Shown here: one piece after another, positions 50,003 through 59,483 of the stretch | How the letters are laid out: each line of letters starts with the position of its first letter | Position numbering within the stretch: the stretch's first letter is position 1 | From: Spirochaetota bacterium | GTDB lineage: Bacteria > Spirochaetota > Spirochaetia > Treponematales > UBA12059 | Assembly (NCBI GenBank): GCA_018262985.1 | Contig: JADFDI010000004.1 | Location: forward strand, 1 to 64,000 | DNA length: 64,000 nucleotides | Reading direction: 5' to 3' | Notes under the pieces: model-generated | Databases searched by the model: none | What the model was told of the DNA's origin: nothing | The model's input: only the letters and a program-made list of their open reading frames with translations | Position numbers and translations under genes: made by a program

Positions 50003-50052
50003 CACCGCGCACCACTTGAGTCCGGGGGCCCGGGCGGCTACAGTCTCAGGCC

Positions 50053-51186
50053 GTGGACACCATCTATCCCCTCGACGACGAACGGCCGACCCGGGCGGAG
50101 ATCCGCCTCGGCGCGCTCAGGCGCAACTTCGCGCGCGCGAAGGCGCTCGCGGGAGCGGGCGTCAAGGTCATGGCCGTGGTCAAGGCCAACGCCTACGGCC
50201 ACGGCCTCGAGCGCGTGGCGCGCGAATTCCTCGCCGCGGGCGCAGACTCGCTCGGCGTCGCCTTCCTCGAGGAGGGCGATTTCCTCCGCCGCGCCGGAAT
50301 CGACGCGCCCATCCTGGTGCTCGGCCCCGCCGCCACGCCCCAAATCCCGCGTTTCATCGAGCTCGGCCTCGAGGCCACCGTGCCTTCCATCGAGAAGGCC
50401 AGCGCCTTTTCCGACGCGGCGCTCGCCATGGGCAGGAAGGCGCGGGTCCACCTCAAGTTCGACACGGGCATGGAGCGCATCGGCGTGCACTGGTACTCGG
50501 CCGCGCCCTTCGTCGACGCGGCGCTCGGCATGGAGGGCCTGGAGCTGGCCGGCGCCTTCACCCACTTCGCCACGGCCGACGACGACCTCGATTTCGCCAA
50601 AGTCCAGCTGGATCGCTTCCACGAGGTGATCCGCCTGCTGGAATCGCGCGGCGCCCGCCCGCCCCTGCTTCACGCGGCCAACTCGGCCGCGCTCGTCGCC
50701 CTGCCCGAAGCCCGCCTCGACCTGGTCAGGCCCGGACTCATGCTCTACGGCTACGAGCCCGTGCCGGGAAAGCCCGTCGGCCTCGAGCCGGTCATGCGCC
50801 TCATGTCGCGGGTTTCCTATTTCAAGGTCGCGCGCGCCGGGGCCGCCCTGGGCTACGGCTCGACGTATCGCCTCGAACGCGACTCGCGCGTCGCCACGGT
50901 GCCCGCGGGCTACGGCGACGGCTACTCCCGCCTGCTCTCCAACCGCGGCCGCGCCATCGTCCGCGGCCGCTCGTACCCGGTCGCGGGGCGCGTCTGCATG
51001 GACCAGTTCATGCTGGACCTCGGCACCGACGGCGAGGCGTACAACGGCGACGAGGTGCTGCTCTTCGGCGAGAAGAACGGCGACCGCGTCCCCCTCGAAG
51101 AGCTCTGCGCCCTCATGGGCACCATCCCCTACGAGGCCACCTGCATGATCGCCTCGCGCGTGCCGCGGATCTACGTCGAGGATTGA
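50053..51186 (+). CDS. alr: Alanine racemase
   Basis: 377 aa, GTG start. Fold-type III PLP enzyme with the cofactor lysine Lys44 in VVKANAYGHG, substrate-binding KFDTGMERIG, HAANSAAL, the catalytic-tyrosine region ALGYGSTYRL and the C-terminal PVAGRVCMDQFMLDLG (family RVCMDQ). It interconverts L- and D-alanine for peptidoglycan. No clear Shine-Dalgarno sequence precedes the GTG. A hairpin follows the gene at 51191. Confidence 0.96.
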   Translation: MDTIYPLDDERPTRAEIRLGALRRNFARAKALAGAGVKVMAVVKANAYGHGLERVAREFLAAGADSLGVAFLEEGDFLRRAGIDAPILVLGPAATPQIPRFIELGLEATVPSIEKASAFSDAALAMGRKARVHLKFDTGMERIGVHWYSAAPFVDAALGMEGLELAGAFTHFATADDDLDFAKVQLDRFHEVIRLLESRGARPPLLHAANSAALVALPEARLDLVRPGLMLYGYEPVPGKPVGLEPVMRLMSRVSYFKVARAGAALGYGSTYRLERDSRVATVPAGYGDGYSRLLSNRGRAIVRGRSYPVAGRVCMDQFMLDLGTDGEAYNGDEVLLFGEKNGDRVPLEELCALMGTIPYEATCMIASRVPRIYVED

Positions 51187-51190
51187 CCAA

Positions 51191-51225
51191 GAGGGAAACC
51201 CCTTTCGCTGAAAGGGGTTTCCCTC
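51191..51225. terminator. Hairpin between alr and the hemolysin III gene
   Basis: Perfect 15-bp arms, GAGGGAAACCCCTTT and its complement, with a CGCTG loop. It lies between convergent genes and may end both transcripts, but neither side has a T-tract. Confidence 0.6.
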
Positions 51226-51269
51226 CCGGGCCCTCCCATCCCCAAAGGCCCCGCCCTCGGGTCGGGAGC

Positions 51270-51944
51270 TTACGCCGGCGGGAGGGCCGCCAGGGCGGAA
51301 AAGACGTGGCAGGCGGCGCCGCCGAGCACGAAGAGGTGCCAGACGGAATGGAGGTAGGGCACCTTCTTGCCGATCGCGTAGATCAGGGCGCCGAGGGTAT
51401 AGGTGACGCCGCCCGCGATCAGCAGGTCGACCGCCAGCTTCGGGGCGGCGGCCTTGAGCGGCTCGAAGGCGAAGACGATGATCCAGCCCATGCCCACGTA
51501 GGCCAGCACCGAGAGCAGCCTGGCGCGGTCGAAGAAGACCGCCTTGAACGTGACGCCCGCCGCCGCGATGCCCCAGACCAGGCCGAAGATGGTCCAGCCG
51601 AGCGCGCCCGGCAGCAGGGTCAGCGTGAAGGCCGTATAAGTCCCCGCGATCAGCACGAAGATGGCCGAGTGGTCCAGGACCTCGAAGACGCGCTTGGCGC
51701 GCGGCGCGGCCAGCGCGTGGTAGATGGTGGAGCTGATGTACGACAGGAACAGGGTCGACCCGAAGACCGCGTAGCCGACCACGTGGCGGGCGTCGCCGCG
51801 GCGGGCGGCCTGGACGACCATGACGACCAGGGCCGCTATGGCCAAGGCCGCGCCGATGCCGTGCGTGACCGCGTTGGCGATCTCCTCGCCGACGGAGTAG
51901 CGGTTCTCGTGGACGGTTTCGTAGGAAAGCTTGCGTTCGCTCAA
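51270..51944 (-). CDS. Hemolysin III family membrane protein (PAQR-like)
   Basis: 224 aa from a TTG start with GGAG 8 bases upstream; an ATG at 52037 would add 31 low-complexity residues and seems less likely. Seven membrane helices and the family motifs EEIANAVTHGIGAAL (near the N-terminus), FLSYISSTIYHAL, LDHSAIFVLIAGTYTAF and HSVWHLFVLGGAACH. The conserved His residues match the metal site of PAQR/HlyIII proteins. Despite the name, these are not established cytolysins; roles in lipid or membrane homeostasis are likely. Confidence 0.92.
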   Translation of the reverse strand: MSERKLSYETVHENRYSVGEEIANAVTHGIGAALAIAALVVMVVQAARRGDARHVVGYAVFGSTLFLSYISSTIYHALAAPRAKRVFEVLDHSAIFVLIAGTYTAFTLTLLPGALGWTIFGLVWGIAAAGVTFKAVFFDRARLLSVLAYVGMGWIIVFAFEPLKAAAPKLAVDLLIAGGVTYTLGALIYAIGKKVPYLHSVWHLFVLGGAACHVFSALAALPPA

Positions 51945-52109
51945 ATGTTGTCTCCGCGCCTTCGGGGCGCCTGTTTCAGGATGCGCGCGGTTCTTGTCGG
52001 CCTCTCGCGGACCTTCGCCGCGCCGCGCGCTCGCCATATTGGACGCGAGGCGGGGCCCCAGGTTGCGGCGCCGGCGCGGGAAGGCCCGGCGCCCCGGTTC
52101 CCACCCGGC

Positions 52110-52589
52110 TCAGCCCTTCCGCGCGCCGAACAGGCCGGCGAAGCGGCCGTAGCCTTCCTTCTCCAGCTCGGCGGCCGGCACGAAGCGCAGGCTCGCCGAG
52201 TTGATGCACCAGCGTTCGCCCCGCGGGCCGGGGCCGTCGTCGAACACGTGCCCGAGGTGCCCGCCCGAGGAGGCCGAGCGGACCTCGGTCCGCGTCATGC
52301 CGTGGCTCCGGTCCTCGAGCAGCTCGACGCCGTCCGGCTCGACCGGGGCGGTGAAGCTCGGCCAGCCGCAGCCGGAGTCGAACTTGTCCAGGCTCGTGAA
52401 GAGCGGCGTCCCGTCGATGGCGTCGACGTAGAGGCCCTCGCCCTTTTCGTCCCAGTAGGCGTTGCGGAAGGGCGGCTCGGTGCCGCCCTCGACCAGGACG
52501 CGGTAGCGCTCCGGTCCGAGCCGACGCGCCAGTTCCTCGAGGGGCCGCGCGAATCGCGGCTTGCCGCCCGACTTCGGATCCATTCCCAT
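52110..52589 (-). CDS. msrB: Peptide methionine (R)-S-oxide reductase MsrB
   Basis: 159 aa from ATG 52589 (GGAGGAAG upstream). MsrB signatures [39 protein letters not shown] and the catalytic-Cys motif [11 protein letters not shown] (Cys128). Cys74 is the only other cysteine, so the CxxC pairs that bind zinc in many MsrB enzymes are missing, and Cys74 may be the resolving residue. It reduces methionine-R-sulfoxide in oxidised proteins. Stand-alone gene, no signal peptide. Confidence 0.96.
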   Translation of the reverse strand: MGMDPKSGGKPRFARPLEELARRLGPERYRVLVEGGTEPPFRNAYWDEKGEGLYVDAIDGTPLFTSLDKFDSGCGWPSFTAPVEPDGVELLEDRSHGMTRTEVRSASSGGHLGHVFDDGPGPRGERWCINSASLRFVPAAELEKEGYGRFAGLFGARKG

Positions 52590-52690
52590 CGCGCTTCCTC
52601 CCGTCGGCCCTCGCCCTCCTCGCGGATGTGAGGATTCGTCGGCCCGGCGCCCAATCCTGACCAAGAAAATGTTATTCCGTTCAACGCTTT

Positions 52691-52718
52691 TTTGTTGGAG
52701 TTCTGGAGTTATTATACT
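52691..52718 (+). promoter_or_regulatory. Candidate promoter of the TetR gene
   Basis: TTGTTG (52692-52697) or TTTGTT (52691-52696) is followed after 15-16 bases by TATACT (52713-52718), within an AT-rich island in otherwise GC-rich DNA. The ATG at 52733 is only 14 bases beyond the -10 box and lacks a ribosome site, so the leader would be very short. Confidence 0.55.
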
Positions 52719-52732
52719 AAAATACGATCCCC

Positions 52733-53350
52733 ATGAGCGACTATGCCCCCATGCTTCCCGCCTGGCCTTATACCAAGGCCAAAACCGCGCTCATCAGGGC
52801 AGCCGCCTTGGTGATGAGTGAACTGGGTCCCCGCGCGGCCACCCTCAAGAACGTAGCCACGCGAGCCGGCGTGACCGAGCCCGCGATCTTCCGCCACTTC
52901 CCCGGCGTGGACGGCATCTTCGCCGCCCTCTGCGACACCCTCGAGCTGTTCCACGACCGTTTCGACGAGCTCCTCGCGGAAACGCCTTCCGGCCTTCGGC
53001 GCTTCGAGCACGGGATCCGCGGCGCCTTCGCGATCCTGGCCGCCAGCCCGGATTACGCGTACCTGGTCCTGCACGCCGATAGCGTATTCCGCGAGTATCC
53101 CGAGCTCATGCGCCGGGTGGCCGCCCGGCGCGGACGCGTCCTGGAGGCCGTCGAAGCGGCGTTCGAGGAAGCCCGCGCCTCCGGCGAGCTGAAGGAAGGT
53201 ATCGAAAGCGCGCACGCCGCCCACCTTGCGTGCGGAAGCTTCGCCTTCGCCGCCCTGCGCTGGCTGGATCACGCCCCCTCGGGCGACCCGCTCGCCTCCG
53301 CCGACGCGGTCTGGACCACGCTCCGGAAACTGCTTTCAAGAAAGCGATGA
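52733..53350 (+). CDS. TetR/AcrR-family transcriptional regulator
   Basis: 205 aa. The N-terminal HTH (residues ~22-68) reads [22 protein letters not shown] followed by [21 protein letters not shown], quoted here in two parts, the classic TetR pattern. The C-terminal ligand-binding domain is helical and unassigned. It has a predicted almost leaderless transcript. No transporter or enzyme gene is directly divergent; msrB is upstream on the opposite strand and could be a target. Confidence 0.93.
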   Translation: MSDYAPMLPAWPYTKAKTALIRAAALVMSELGPRAATLKNVATRAGVTEPAIFRHFPGVDGIFAALCDTLELFHDRFDELLAETPSGLRRFEHGIRGAFAILAASPDYAYLVLHADSVFREYPELMRRVAARRGRVLEAVEAAFEEARASGELKEGIESAHAAHLACGSFAFAALRWLDHAPSGDPLASADAVWTTLRKLLSRKR

Positions 53351-53459
53351 GTCCCGCGCGCCCTGGGCGGGGCGGACCGGATCCGCGCCGACGGGTCCGG
53401 CTTGCGCCCGCGCGAGCCGAAGGCTAGAGTGTAGGCATCCACCCACGCGGAGGCCGTTC

Positions 53460-55175
53460 TTGAACGACGCCCGTTCGGACGATACCCGCCGGCTCTTGCG
53501 CGAGCTCACCGCAGTCGAACGCGTGGCCTCGGTCGCCTCGCGATACCTGGACGCCAGCAAGCTCTGCGAAGTGGTCGGAGACGAGCTCCGCGACATCTTC
53601 AACACCGGCATCGTCTACGTCGCGCTCTACGATCCCGTCACCGATCTCGTCAGCATCCCCTACTTCATGAGCTCCACCGGCCGGACCGAGGTCAAGCCCT
53701 ACCGCCTCGGCAGGGGCCTGACCTCGGTGGTCATCATGCGCAAGGAGCCCTTGCTCCTGCAGCGCGACGCCGAGCGCCGCATGGCGGAGCTCGGGGCTTT
53801 CACCATACACGCCGGGAACACCAAGAGCTGGCTCGGCGTGCCGATCTTCGCGGCCGACCAGGTGGTCGGCGTCGTCTCGGTGCAGAACCTCGAGCGCGAG
53901 GACTTCTTCGGCGACGACGACGTGCGCCTGCTGGAGACCATCGCCGGCATCGTCGGAGCCGCGGTGCACAACGCGAGGCTCTACGAGACCGCCCGCCGGC
54001 GGGCCGACGAAACGGCCGCGCTCGTGGAGCTCGGCAGGGAGCTCGCCTCGTCCCTCGAGCTGCCCGAAGTGCTCGAGCTGATCGTGGAACGGGCTCGCGC
54101 CCTCCTCACCCGCAACGCCGCCGCCATCTACCTGCTCGACGAGGAAGACCGCGTGCTCAAGGCCATCATCGCGCGCGGCCCCGACGCCGAGGCCATCGAG
54201 AACGACGCCATCGAGCCCGGAGCCGGCATCATCGGCGCGGTGGCCAGGACGGGCAAGGCGGAGATCGTGGACGACGTCGTCGTCGACGACCGCTCGGTCC
54301 ACGTCCCCGGATCCGGCGACGACGAGCTCGAGGAAAAGCTGATGGCCGCGCCGCTCGTGGTCAAGGACCGCACCATCGGCGTCATGGCGGTGTGGCGCGG
54401 CCCGGACGAACTCCGCTTCACCGGCATCGACCTGGAATTCCTGGAGGGCCTCGCCCGGCAAGCCGCCGCGGCCATCCACGGCGCCCGGCTCTACGGCAGA
54501 ACGCGCGAAGCGCTGGCCGAGGCGGAGCGGGCCAGCCGCGTCAAAAGCGGCTTCCTCGCGGCCCTCGCCCGGGAAATCCGCGCGCCGATCGCCGCCAGCC
54601 ACGAACTGGCCGCCCGGATCTCGGCCGACCGCGACGCGGACGCGGATAGCCTTCGCGGCACGATCTCCAAGCTCGCGGCCGACAGCGCGCGACTCCTCGA
54701 CATCGCCGACGCCTCGGTCGACCTGGCCGCGCTCGAGGCGGGCAGGCTCGAGCTGGAGATAGAGGTCCTGGACGGCAGGGCCGCGCTCCGCGAAGCCCTC
54801 GACGCCTGCGCGCCGCTCGCGGCCCGCCACGCCCGGCTGCTCGTCGCCCGCGACGACGGAGCGGAGGCGCCGGTCATCGCCGACAGGCGACGCCTGGTGC
54901 GCATCCTGCGCGAGCTGATCGGGGCCGCCATCGAGGGCGGCGCCCGCAGGATCGAGTGCGCGTGCGTCGAAGGCGAGAGGGAGACGGTCTTCCGCGTCGA
55001 TTCGGACGGAGGCGCCCGCGATCCGGAGAGCGGCGCCGCCGCGGGTTCGGAAAGCCTCGGCGCCGCCCTGGCCGCGCGGCTTCTCGAACTGCAGGGCGGC
55101 GCGCTATCCTCCGGCATGGGCGGCTCCTTCTCGTTCACCCTACCCTCGGGATCCTTCCCGCCCCTCGATTCCTGA
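53460..55175 (+). CDS. Tandem-GAF sensor with degenerate histidine-kinase module
   Basis: 571 aa from a TTG start with GGAGG upstream. Two GAF domains: residues ~15-175, ending ETIAGIVGAAVHNARLY, and ~190-345, ending LARQAAAAIHGARLY. Then comes a HisKA/HATPase-like module. The phospho-acceptor His is replaced by Arg371 in FLAALAREIRAP, where family members read FLANMSHEIRTP. The Mg-binding N-box Asn is Ala489, and the G1 motif (DNGxG) is only VDSDGGA. It is therefore probably a pseudokinase that binds ligands through GAF and acts by protein contact. No response regulator gene is adjacent; hslO follows 23 bp later. Confidence 0.85.
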   Translation: MNDARSDDTRRLLRELTAVERVASVASRYLDASKLCEVVGDELRDIFNTGIVYVALYDPVTDLVSIPYFMSSTGRTEVKPYRLGRGLTSVVIMRKEPLLLQRDAERRMAELGAFTIHAGNTKSWLGVPIFAADQVVGVVSVQNLEREDFFGDDDVRLLETIAGIVGAAVHNARLYETARRRADETAALVELGRELASSLELPEVLELIVERARALLTRNAAAIYLLDEEDRVLKAIIARGPDAEAIENDAIEPGAGIIGAVARTGKAEIVDDVVVDDRSVHVPGSGDDELEEKLMAAPLVVKDRTIGVMAVWRGPDELRFTGIDLEFLEGLARQAAAAIHGARLYGRTREALAEAERASRVKSGFLAALAREIRAPIAASHELAARISADRDADADSLRGTISKLAADSARLLDIADASVDLAALEAGRLELEIEVLDGRAALREALDACAPLAARHARLLVARDDGAEAPVIADRRRLVRILRELIGAAIEGGARRIECACVEGERETVFRVDSDGGARDPESGAAAGSESLGAALAARLLELQGGALSSGMGGSFSFTLPSGSFPPLDS

Positions 55176-55198
55176 GCGCGCCGCCCGGAGGATATCCC

Positions 55199-56119
55199 AT
55201 GAACCCCGTTACCCTCGACGACGACGAACTCGAGGCGCGACTCGACGCGCTGCCCCCCGACGCGCTCGTCCTCCACTCGCTGCTCGGCGGCACGATACGG
55301 TTGGCCGTCGCGCAGGGCACCAGGGCGGTCGCGCTCGCGCGGGCCGCGCATCGGGCCGACCCTTTCATCGCCACCGCCCTCGGCCACGCGTTGGTGCTGG
55401 CCGGCCTCTACGCCTCCACGCTCAAGGGCGCGGACCGCGTCTCGCTCGTGCTGGAATCGGACGGTCCCTTGGCCGGATTTTCGGTGGAAGGCGGCGCCGA
55501 CGGCACCGTGCGCGGCACCGCGAGCGCGGGCGGCGTCGCCCCGGCTTCGCTCGATCCGGCCTCCTGGATAGGCCGCGGCACGCTGTCGGTCTCGCGCTTC
55601 ATCGCGCTCGCGCCGCGGCCCTTCGTCGGGCAGGTCGCGCTCGTGGCCGGCGGACCGGCCCGGAACCTGGCCGAGCTCCTCCTCCGCTCGGAGCAGACGA
55701 GGAGCGCGGTCGCGGTCGGCGTGCAGCCCGACCGGCTCGGACGCCCCGAAGGCGCCGGGGGCGTCCTGCTCCAGGCGATGCCGGGAGCCGACGACATAGC
55801 CATGGAACGCGCGGAGAAGGCCTTCGGCCGCCTGCCCCCGATCGGGGAATGGTTCGCCCGGGGCGGCGACGCCGACGCGTTGGTGGAACGCGCCTTCGGC
55901 GAGCTGAGTCCCGTCCGGCTCGGATCGCGCCCCTTCCGTTTCGACTGCCCTTGCTCGAAGGAGCGCTTCGCCTCGTCCATGGAAGCGCTCGGTGATGGCC
56001 TCCGCGACCTGGCGGAAAACGGTCCCTGGCCGGTGGAGACCGTCTGCAAGGCCTGCGGTTCGAGCTACCTGTTCGAGCGCGATGAGCTCGCGGCCATGCT
56101 CGCCTCGAAGCGCAGCTGA
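55199..56119 (+). CDS. hslO: Redox-regulated chaperone Hsp33
   Basis: 306 aa. The zinc/redox switch cysteines are present: Cys250 and Cys252 in FDCPCSKERF, and Cys283 and Cys286 in TVCKACGSSY. The N-terminal Hsp33 core has LAVAQGTRAV and ALVLAGLYASTLKG. Under oxidation the zinc is released and the protein becomes an ATP-independent holdase. It follows the GAF protein gene closely and is probably in its operon, fitting a stress-response setting. GGAGGATATCCC lies before ATG 55199. Confidence 0.93.
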   Translation: MNPVTLDDDELEARLDALPPDALVLHSLLGGTIRLAVAQGTRAVALARAAHRADPFIATALGHALVLAGLYASTLKGADRVSLVLESDGPLAGFSVEGGADGTVRGTASAGGVAPASLDPASWIGRGTLSVSRFIALAPRPFVGQVALVAGGPARNLAELLLRSEQTRSAVAVGVQPDRLGRPEGAGGVLLQAMPGADDIAMERAEKAFGRLPPIGEWFARGGDADALVERAFGELSPVRLGSRPFRFDCPCSKERFASSMEALGDGLRDLAENGPWPVETVCKACGSSYLFERDELAAMLASKRS

Positions 56120-56184
56120 GCGGAGCCGCGTCCGGAGCCGGGACAGCGCTTCCGCGAGCGGGCACCGGGCGCCGCCTCCGGGAT

Positions 56185-56673
56185 CTAGTCGCGGGGCGAA
56201 CGGAGGCCCGGCACGCCCATGTTCCTGATCTGCGCCGCGTGGTAGGTGTCGTGCGTGGCGAGCCACGCGATGGCGGCGCGGTAGGGAATCTTCCACTCGG
56301 GCATGGTCGAATCGAGTCGCGCGTCGTCCAGGCCGGCGATCGCCGTCCAGACGGCGTTATGGACTCGCCGATGGTAGGCGTCGAGCTGCTTCCAGGCTTC
56401 GACGTCCGCCCCTTCGACCCGGACGAAGCTTTCCTGTTCGTAGGGGTACGGCTCCACGGGTCCGGCCGCGCCGAGGCTGCGGGCGATGAAGTACTTGAAG
56501 TACAGGCAATGGATCGCGGTTTCCCAGGCGGAGTAGCCCTCGAACGTATCGTGCGAGGCGGCCGCTTCCGGGCTGAGCTTTTCGAGCGTCGCCATCAGCG
56601 ATGGCCCGTTGAACGATTCCCCGTCGAACTCGGCATCGGCGAGCTCGACCAGCATGGCCAAATCTGTGCGCAT
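56185..56673 (-). CDS. DinB-family protein
   Basis: 162 aa from ATG 56673. DinB-type four-helix bundle with a likely metal-binding triad: His near 51 (WETAIHCLYFKY), and His132 and His136-type residues in WLATHDTYHAAQIRNMG. DinB-like proteins include thiol-dependent S-transferases, but most are uncharacterised. No strong ribosome site is visible. It lies behind the HisKA_2 kinase gene on the same strand. Confidence 0.85.
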   Translation of the reverse strand: MRTDLAMLVELADAEFDGESFNGPSLMATLEKLSPEAAASHDTFEGYSAWETAIHCLYFKYFIARSLGAAGPVEPYPYEQESFVRVEGADVEAWKQLDAYHRRVHNAVWTAIAGLDDARLDSTMPEWKIPYRAAIAWLATHDTYHAAQIRNMGVPGLRSPRD

Positions 56674-56723
56674 GGAAAGAGCATAGGCTCCATCGCGCGC
56701 GGGCGCAAGCGCCGCCGACGGGC

Positions 56724-57659
56724 TCAGGATACCGGCCCGGCCTCCCCGCCGATCCGGGGCGTCCCGCCTTCCCCGTCCGCGCCCCGCCGCGCGATCCAAA
56801 ACTCGATGCGCGCGCCGTCCTCGTTCGCGAAGGAGACCGGACCGCCTAGCTGCCGAGCGAGGCTTTCCACCAACGCGAGCCCCATCGAGCCATCGCCGAC
56901 CGGGGCGGCCTGCGGAAAGCCCGGTCCGTCATCCCGCGCGATCACCCGGATGCGTCCGCCCTCCTCGACGGCCTCGACGCTGAAGACCGCCTTCGGTCCC
57001 GCATGGGCGATGGCGTTGAGCGCGAGCTCGGTCAAAAGGAGGCCGAAGGGAACGGCGTCGTCGAGGCTCAAGCGGAGTCCGCCGCAACGGATTTCGTAGC
57101 TCCCCGCCGAGGAGCTCCAGAGGTTCGACAGCAGGGACTCGACGTATTCGCCCATCGCCACGTGGTCGAGATCCCCGGAACGGAACAGCTGGTCGTGCAC
57201 GAGGCTCATGGCGCGGATCCGGGCGCGGAGCCCGTCGAAGCCGGCGAGGTTCCTCTCGCCCTGGACCCGGTGCCGCTCGAGGTTCATGAGGCTGTCCATG
57301 ACCTGCAGATTGTTGCGCACGCGATGGTGAACCTCGGCCAGGAGGCTTTCGCGCTCGGCCAGCGCCTTGCGGAGCAAGTCTTCCTGCCGGTCCCGTTCGG
57401 CGTCGGCGGCCTTCCGCAGCGCCTGCCGGACGGCCAGCTCGCGGTAGACGAGTCCGTACAGCAGGGCCGCGGTGACGCCGATGAAGAACCAGCCCTTCAG
57501 GGTCTGCAGAAGCTCCTGCAGGCGCGGGTCGGGGACGGCCATGGCGAGCAGCCGGTCAGAGAGGAGTATCCAGGCGGCGCCGAAAGCCGCGTAGCGCAGC
57601 ACGACGGCGAGCGCCGGCCGGTGGACTTCGTCCAGCTTGTTCCTTCCGTTTCCGGGCAT
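56724..57659 (-). CDS. HisKA_2-family histidine kinase
   Basis: 311 aa. Two N-terminal membrane helices (~15-35 and ~45-65), a short coiled coil, then the HisKA_2 motif LLAEVHHRVRNNLQVMDSLM with its phospho-acceptor His. The HATPase domain has LLLTELALNAIAHAG (N box), RDDGPGFP (G1) and SMGLALVESLARQLGG (G2). There is no periplasmic sensor of any size, so it probably senses within the membrane or through partner proteins. No response regulator is adjacent; HisKA_2 kinases usually pair with stand-alone regulators. Confidence 0.92.
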   Translation of the reverse strand: MPGNGRNKLDEVHRPALAVVLRYAAFGAAWILLSDRLLAMAVPDPRLQELLQTLKGWFFIGVTAALLYGLVYRELAVRQALRKAADAERDRQEDLLRKALAERESLLAEVHHRVRNNLQVMDSLMNLERHRVQGERNLAGFDGLRARIRAMSLVHDQLFRSGDLDHVAMGEYVESLLSNLWSSSAGSYEIRCGGLRLSLDDAVPFGLLLTELALNAIAHAGPKAVFSVEAVEEGGRIRVIARDDGPGFPQAAPVGDGSMGLALVESLARQLGGPVSFANEDGARIEFWIARRGADGEGGTPRIGGEAGPVS

Positions 57660-57700
57660 GCGTCAATGATCGCGGCTCAGGGCCGCGCAGTCAAACGGCC

Positions 57701-58513
57701 TCAGCCCTTCACCGCCCCCATGGTCAGCCCGCGGATGACGTACTTCTGGAAGAACATGGTCAGCACAATGGCGGGCGCGATGATGACGACCGCCGCGGCC
57801 ATGACCGCTCCCCAGTCGATCTCGGCGTACGACACGAAGTTGTAGACCGCGATCGGCAGGGTGCGGGTTCGTTCCATCGACAGCACCTGCGAGAACATGA
57901 AGTTGTTCCACGAGAAAAGGAACGAGAGGGTCGTGGCGGTGACGACGCCCGGGCTCGAGATCGGCAGCACGATCTCGAGGAAAGTGCGCTGCCGCGTGGC
58001 GCCGTCGACGCGCGCCGACTCCTCGATTTCGAGCGGCACCTGCTCGAAGAAGCTCGACATGATCCACACCACGAGCGGCAGCCCGATGATGACGTGCGCC
58101 ATGACGAGCGCCGCGTACGAATCGATGAGGCCGAGCCGCGAGAAGATCAGGAACCAGGGCAGGAGCAGCGCGATGCCCGGCATGATGCGCGCGACGAGGA
58201 TGAGCAGGTTGAGCTTGGTCTGCTTGAAGCGCGCGATCGACCAGGCCGCCGGCAGCCCGAGCGCCAGCGAGACCAGGGTGGCCGAGACGCCGACTATGGT
58301 GGAATTGATGAAGAATTTGAGGAAGTCCTGCTCGCGGAAGACCTTCTCGTAATTCTGCAAGGTCGGCTCGAAGAGCCAGCGCGGCGGCGACGCCGTGATG
58401 TCGACCTGGGTCTTGAAGCTGGACAGGAGGATCCAAATCAGCGGGAAGGCGACGGGAATGACGACGAAGAGGACGAGCAGCGCGAAGACCAGCTTTCCGG
58501 CGATTTTCTTCAC
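57701..58513 (-). CDS. Carbohydrate ABC transporter permease (MalG/UgpE type)
   Basis: 270 aa with six membrane helices and the EAA motif EIEESARVDGATRQRTFLEIVLP (in pieces: ESARVDGA, then LEIVLPISSPG). The last cytoplasmic loop contacts the ATPase, which is not encoded here. It follows the other permease gene by 9 bp. Part of the binding protein-permease-permease set 57701-60866, which lacks its own ATPase, so a shared MsiK/MalK-like ATPase is expected. Confidence 0.95.
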   Translation of the reverse strand: MKKIAGKLVFALLVLFVVIPVAFPLIWILLSSFKTQVDITASPPRWLFEPTLQNYEKVFREQDFLKFFINSTIVGVSATLVSLALGLPAAWSIARFKQTKLNLLILVARIMPGIALLLPWFLIFSRLGLIDSYAALVMAHVIIGLPLVVWIMSSFFEQVPLEIEESARVDGATRQRTFLEIVLPISSPGVVTATTLSFLFSWNNFMFSQVLSMERTRTLPIAVYNFVSYAEIDWGAVMAAAVVIIAPAIVLTMFFQKYVIRGLTMGAVKG

Positions 58514-58522
58514 GGCGTCCTC

Positions 58523-59401
58523 CTAGAGTCCCAGCCGGCGGCGGAGTCGGGCCACCAGGGCGCTGAACGAAAGCACCAAGGCGAACAGGAACACGAGCGA
58601 GGCGGCCGCCTGCCCGAGCCTGAAGTAGTTGAAGCTGAGGTTGTACGAGTAGATGTTGAGCGTCTCCGACGCGAAGCCAGGTCCGCCCTGGGTGGTGGAG
58701 TAGATGATGTCGAAGGTCTTGAGCGCGTCGATGGACCTGAGCAGCACCGCGGTCAGCACCGCGGGCGCCACCATCGGCAGCGTGATGTGCCAGAAAATCT
58801 GCCAGGCGTTCGCGCCGTCGACGCGGGCCGACTCGTAGGGTTCCTGCGAAAGGCCCGCGAGCCCCGCCAGGGTGATGAGCGCGATCAGGGGCGTCCATTG
58901 CCACACGTCGATGATGGCCAGGGCGGGCAGGACGAAATCCGGGTCGGCTATCCAGCGCGAGCCCTGGAGCCCGAAGAGCCTGAGCGCCCAGTTGGCGATG
59001 CCGATGGTGGGTTCGTAGAACAGGGTCCACGCGATGCCGATGGCCACGGGCGTGGCGACGAGGGGCAGGAGCATCATGGCCTTGATGGTCCGCTTCCCGA
59101 CGAACTCGCGGTTCAGGACCAGCGCCCAGACCACGCCGAGCACCGTCTCCGCGGCGACGGCGATGCCCGTGAAGTAGAGCGTGCGCACGAAGGCGCCCCA
59201 GAAGCGGGGCTCCGCGAACACGGTCGCGTAGCTCTTGAACCAGACGAAGCGGGGAGGCAGGCCCGAGGCGAGGTTCCAGTTCGTGAAGCTGACCCACAGG
59301 GTGTAGAGGACGGGGAAGACCATCAGGGCCAGGGTGAACAGGACCGCCGGCAAGGGGAACAGGACCTTGGCGTGCCGGTCGAGGAATTTGCCGTCGAGCA
59401 T
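58523..59401 (-). CDS. Carbohydrate ABC transporter permease (MalF/UgpA type)
   Basis: 292 aa from ATG 59401 with GGAGGT in front. Six helices; EAA motif YESARVDGANAWQIFWHITLP, quoted as ESARVDGA and FWHITLPMVAP. It forms the heterodimeric channel with the next gene product. A hairpin at 59484-59522 separates it from the binding-protein gene upstream. Confidence 0.95.
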   Translation of the reverse strand: MLDGKFLDRHAKVLFPLPAVLFTLALMVFPVLYTLWVSFTNWNLASGLPPRFVWFKSYATVFAEPRFWGAFVRTLYFTGIAVAAETVLGVVWALVLNREFVGKRTIKAMMLLPLVATPVAIGIAWTLFYEPTIGIANWALRLFGLQGSRWIADPDFVLPALAIIDVWQWTPLIALITLAGLAGLSQEPYESARVDGANAWQIFWHITLPMVAPAVLTAVLLRSIDALKTFDIIYSTTQGGPGFASETLNIYSYNLSFNYFRLGQAAASLVFLFALVLSFSALVARLRRRLGL

Positions 59402-59483
59402 GCCCGACCTCCGTGCGAAAGGATTCCTTGGGAAAGCATAGGCCGAGCCGTCCCGGAAAGGGAGGGGCGCGACGATCGAAATC

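Noticed and set aside
57003-57845. Plus-strand open frames opposite the HisKA_2 kinase and permease genes
   Set aside because: They are antisense shadows with no start signals or domains.
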